From DATMMS01 sp036824145 (GTDB lineage Bacteria; Chloroflexota; Dormibacteria; DASZGP01), in NCBI GenBank assembly GCA_036824145.1, contig DAITAT010000060.1, forward strand, positions 1 through 9,042: DNA of 9,042 bases, in the 5' to 3' direction. Position numbers and translations under genes: made by a program. Positions 5,671 to 9,042 of this stretch are shown piece after piece. Position 1 is the first letter of the stretch; each line of letters starts with the position of its first letter. Below the pieces are notes generated by a model. It saw nothing but the letters and a program-made list of their open reading frames with translations, did not search any database and had not been told where the DNA came from.

Positions 5671-6173
5671 ATGCCTGCCCCGCGGCCGCCGAGACGACGG
5701 CGGCACAGCCTCCGTCGCTTCATCCGCGTCTACCAGCACCGTCTTGCCCGCGACCCCCGCCGGGAGCGACTCTTCCTGGCTACGTTGGCGTTCCTCTTCA
5801 CCTTCGGCTTCATCCGGGCGCTGACTTACTCGATCCGCTACAACATCGGACCCTTCCACAACGTGTCCGTCGGCGGGACCCATGTTCACCACCTGGTCTG
5901 GGGGATCCTGCTGCTACTGGTGGCCGGCTACGTGGCCCTGGTCGAGTTCGGAACTCGGGGCCCGATCTCCAACCTGGTCACCCGTCTGGGGGCGATCGCC
6001 TTTGGTGTCGGGGCGGCGCTGACGTTGGACGAGTTCGCCCTCTGGCTCAACCTCCAGGACGTCTACTGGGAGAAGGAGGGCCGCCTCAGCATCGACGCCG
6101 TCCTCATTTTCGGCGGCATCCTGATGGTTGGCGTGTTCGGCAAAGACCTGATCCAAGGGCTGGCCCACGAGGC
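5671..6173 (+). CDS. Conserved membrane protein with HxHH motif, cut by assembly gap
   Basis: 167 codons are visible before the run of Ns; the 3' end is missing. An Arg-rich cytoplasmic N-terminus (1-33) precedes about four hydrophobic segments (near 34-52, 75-93, 105-126 and 141-159). Notable motifs are GGTHVHHLVWGI (68-79; H71, H73, H74), LTLDEFALWLNLQDVYWEKE (118-137) and GRLSIDAVLIFGG. Clustered His and acidic residues at membrane borders suggest metal binding, which is inference. I recall similar proteins of unknown function in high-GC Gram-positive genomes but cannot give a name. The ATG at 5671 has AGGGG (5662-5666) 4 nt upstream, rather close for an RBS. The gene diverges from the NnrS operon and points toward the exonuclease. 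Confidence 0.8.
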
Positions 6174-6273
6174 NNNNNNNNNNNNNNNNNNNNNNNNNNN
6201 NNNNNNNNNNNNNNNNNNNNNNNNNNNNNNNNNNNNNNNNNNNNNNNNNNNNNNNNNNNNNNNNNNNNNNNNN
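6174..6273. other. Assembly gap (100 N)
   Basis: Exactly 100 unknown bases, the usual placeholder for a scaffold gap of unknown length. It removes the 3' end of the HxHH membrane protein. The exonuclease stop codon is only 6 nt after it. Additional genes could be hidden here, and the join itself is only as good as the scaffolding. Confidence 0.97.
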
Positions 6274-6279
6274 GGCGCC

Positions 6280-7167
6280 TCAGGCAACCGCCCCGATAGC
6301 CCGAAGGAGCCGGTCGACCGCACCACCTAGGCCATACTTCTGCTTCAGTTCGGCGATCCGGTTGGCGTCGCCGGAATCTGCCCGGAGCCTGCCGTCGGGT
6401 CGTTCCAGCGGGATCGTGGCCACCGGCAGCACCACTTTGATGGCGGCCTGGATGTAGTCGATGTCCGCCTCGGTGAGGTTGCCGTCCCTGAGGACGCCCG
6501 CGATGCTTCCGTGGCGCTGGATCAGAGCCGCCGCCTTCTTCTCGCCCACGTTGGGAAGCCCGGGCAGCCCATCGGATGGGTCCCCGCGCAGGATTGCGAA
6601 ATCGGCGTAGGACCTGCCCGGGATGCCGTACTTGCGCTCGATCTCGGCCTCGTCGACGACCAGGACCTCGCCCCGCGACTGCGGGTAGAGCACGACAACG
6701 TCGGGGTCGCGCACCAGCGCGAAGAGGTCGCGATCGCCGCTGAGGATCTCGACCGGGCCTTGGGCGAACTGGACCAGCGACGCGATCACGTCCTCGGCCT
6801 CGTAGCCGGGGGCGCCGACGGCGGGGATGCCGAAGGCCCCCAGCACCTGCATGATGATCTCCATCTGCGGCTCCAGCGCCGGCGGAACCGGCTCGGCGGT
6901 ACGGTGCGCCTTGTAGGTCGGCAGCGCCTGGACCCGGAATGCCGGCCGCCAATCCTCATCGGTCGCCACCGCCAGGTGTACCGGCCGCCGATCGGTGATG
7001 AAGCGGGCCAGGTAGTCAAGGAAACCGCGCACTGCGTTGCTGGGACGGCCGTCGGGGGCGACCACTGTCTGGGGCACTCCGAAGAAGGCCCGAAAGATCA
7101 GGCTGCTTCCGTCGACGAGGAGCCAGTCCGGCCGGACCGGGAGAACCGGCGCGCTGCTGTCAGGCAT
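6280..7167 (-). CDS. 5'-3' exonuclease, FEN/PolA-5'-nuclease-like
   Basis: A 295-aa stand-alone 5' nuclease, similar in layout to the N-terminal domain of DNA polymerase I and to actinobacterial FEN proteins. It removes 5' flaps or RNA primers in replication and repair. Metal-binding and catalytic motifs in order: LLVDGSSLIFRAFF (D19), VATDEDW (D70/D72), the substrate loop TYKAHR (84-89), GYEAEDVIASL (E123, E125, D126), LSGDRDLFAL (D145, D147) and RGDPSDGLPGLPNVGEKKA (D196, D199), which leads into the helix-hairpin DNA-binding element. No polymerase domain follows. I chose the ATG at 7167: the open frame upstream overlaps the divergent ligase, and a promoter-like element sits just before 7167. 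There is no Shine-Dalgarno sequence, so leaderless translation is likely. Confidence 0.92.
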   Translation of the reverse strand: MPDSSAPVLPVRPDWLLVDGSSLIFRAFFGVPQTVVAPDGRPSNAVRGFLDYLARFITDRRPVHLAVATDEDWRPAFRVQALPTYKAHRTAEPVPPALEPQMEIIMQVLGAFGIPAVGAPGYEAEDVIASLVQFAQGPVEILSGDRDLFALVRDPDVVVLYPQSRGEVLVVDEAEIERKYGIPGRSYADFAILRGDPSDGLPGLPNVGEKKAAALIQRHGSIAGVLRDGNLTEADIDYIQAAIKVVLPVATIPLERPDGRLRADSGDANRIAELKQKYGLGGAVDRLLRAIGAVA

Positions 7168-7175
7168 GCCGCAGG

Positions 7176-7204
7176 AGTATGAACGTGACCTGGGGCGGCG
7201 GCAA
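7176..7204 (-). promoter_or_regulatory. Sigma70-like promoter of the exonuclease
   Basis: Minus strand: TTGCCG (7204..7199), a 17-nt spacer and CATACT (7181..7176). The -10 ends 8 nt before the ATG at 7167, so the start codon would be at or next to the transcription start. This fits the missing RBS. Confidence 0.45.
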
Positions 7205-7217
7205 CTCGAATCCCGCA

Positions 7218-7246
7218 TTGACACGTGGCCCGGGCGCGCATACTGT
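7218..7246 (+). promoter_or_regulatory. Sigma70-like promoter of the acyl-CoA ligase
   Basis: A perfect -35, TTGACA (7218-7223), a 17-nt spacer and -10 TACTGT (7241-7246). The predicted start near 7253 gives a leader of about 50 nt before the ATG at 7306. This also rules out the earlier in-frame GTG at 7225, which lies inside the promoter. Confidence 0.65.
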
Positions 7247-7292
7247 CGCCGTTGCAGGGTGTGATTGCGGGGCCCCGGTTGCGGGCGTCCGA

Positions 7293-7297
7293 GGAGG
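7293..7297 (+). promoter_or_regulatory. RBS of the acyl-CoA ligase
   Basis: GGAGG ends 8 nt before the ATG at 7306 and decides that start. Confidence 0.8.
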
Positions 7298-7305
7298 TCG
7301 ATTCG

Positions 7306-8940
<1,635 letters not shown>

Positions 8941-8996
8941 TCTCGACCGCGCTTCTCGACGACCTTCAGCCTCTCTGCCGCCCGCTAGCCTCTAGG

Positions 8997-9042
8997 ATGC
9001 CGAGCCTCAGTACCCGCGCCCGCGCCTGGCTGCTGCGGACGT
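8997..9042 (+). CDS. Start of a further gene, N-terminal 15 codons
   Basis: ATG at 8997 opens a frame, MPSLSTRARAWLLRT, that runs off the right edge. TAGCCT (8986-8991) 5 nt before the ATG resembles a -10 placed for a leaderless transcript; a matching -35 is poor. The 56 nt after the ligase stop codon hold no other gene. Too short to identify; the start could be wrong. Confidence 0.35.
   Translation, partial: MPSLSTRARAWLLRT

Noticed and set aside
5542..5892. N-terminal extension of the small membrane protein
   Set aside because: Polar, low-complexity sequence antisense to the HxHH membrane protein; the membrane domain begins right at the GTG at 5541.

Overview
The window is high-GC DNA (about two thirds G+C by eye) from a draft assembly; a run of 100 Ns at 6174-6273 marks a scaffold gap. 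GTG starts, short intergenic spaces, a DosS-type histidine kinase, a SRPBCC protein, a FEN-like 5'-3' exonuclease and a FadD-type ligase point to an actinobacterium or a similar high-GC soil lineage (Dormibacterota or another Chloroflexota-related group). The sequence alone does not settle the phylum.

Left part (1-3128). A two-component system lies on the minus strand: a GAF-GAF histidine kinase resembling mycobacterial DosS/DosT (DevS), followed 2 nt later by the first 30 codons of a NarL/FixJ-type response regulator. Diverging from the kinase is a plus-strand three-gene operon: a SRPBCC-like protein, a TusA-like protein whose catalytic Cys is Asn, and a degenerate receiver-domain protein with three cysteines. 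The last two overlap by 4 bp.

Middle part (3129-5670). A 180-nt regulatory region carries four GGGAC/GTCCC half-sites within 40 bp and precedes a lipoprotein cupredoxin with all four type 1 copper ligands. Facing it on the minus strand is a two-gene operon: a small His-containing membrane protein and an NnrS-like 12-TM-type protein. A strong stem-loop separates the convergent units.

Right part (5671-9042). A conserved membrane protein with a HxHH motif runs into the gap. Beyond the gap lie a minus-strand 5'-3' exonuclease, a divergent fatty-acyl-CoA ligase with its own sigma70-like promoter, and the first codons of another plus-strand gene.

How the genes may work together (inference): the kinase keeps the heme-ligand His and distal Tyr of DosS, so it may sense O2, NO or CO. 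A near-identical palindrome, GTCCC-N8-GGGAC, occurs both in the kinase/SRPBCC divergent promoter and upstream of the cupredoxin, and its half-sites match the core of the mycobacterial DosR box. With NnrS and cupredoxin nearby, positions 1-5541 look like a gas/redox-responsive cassette controlled by the DosSR-like pair. The exonuclease and acyl-CoA ligase look like ordinary genes outside it.
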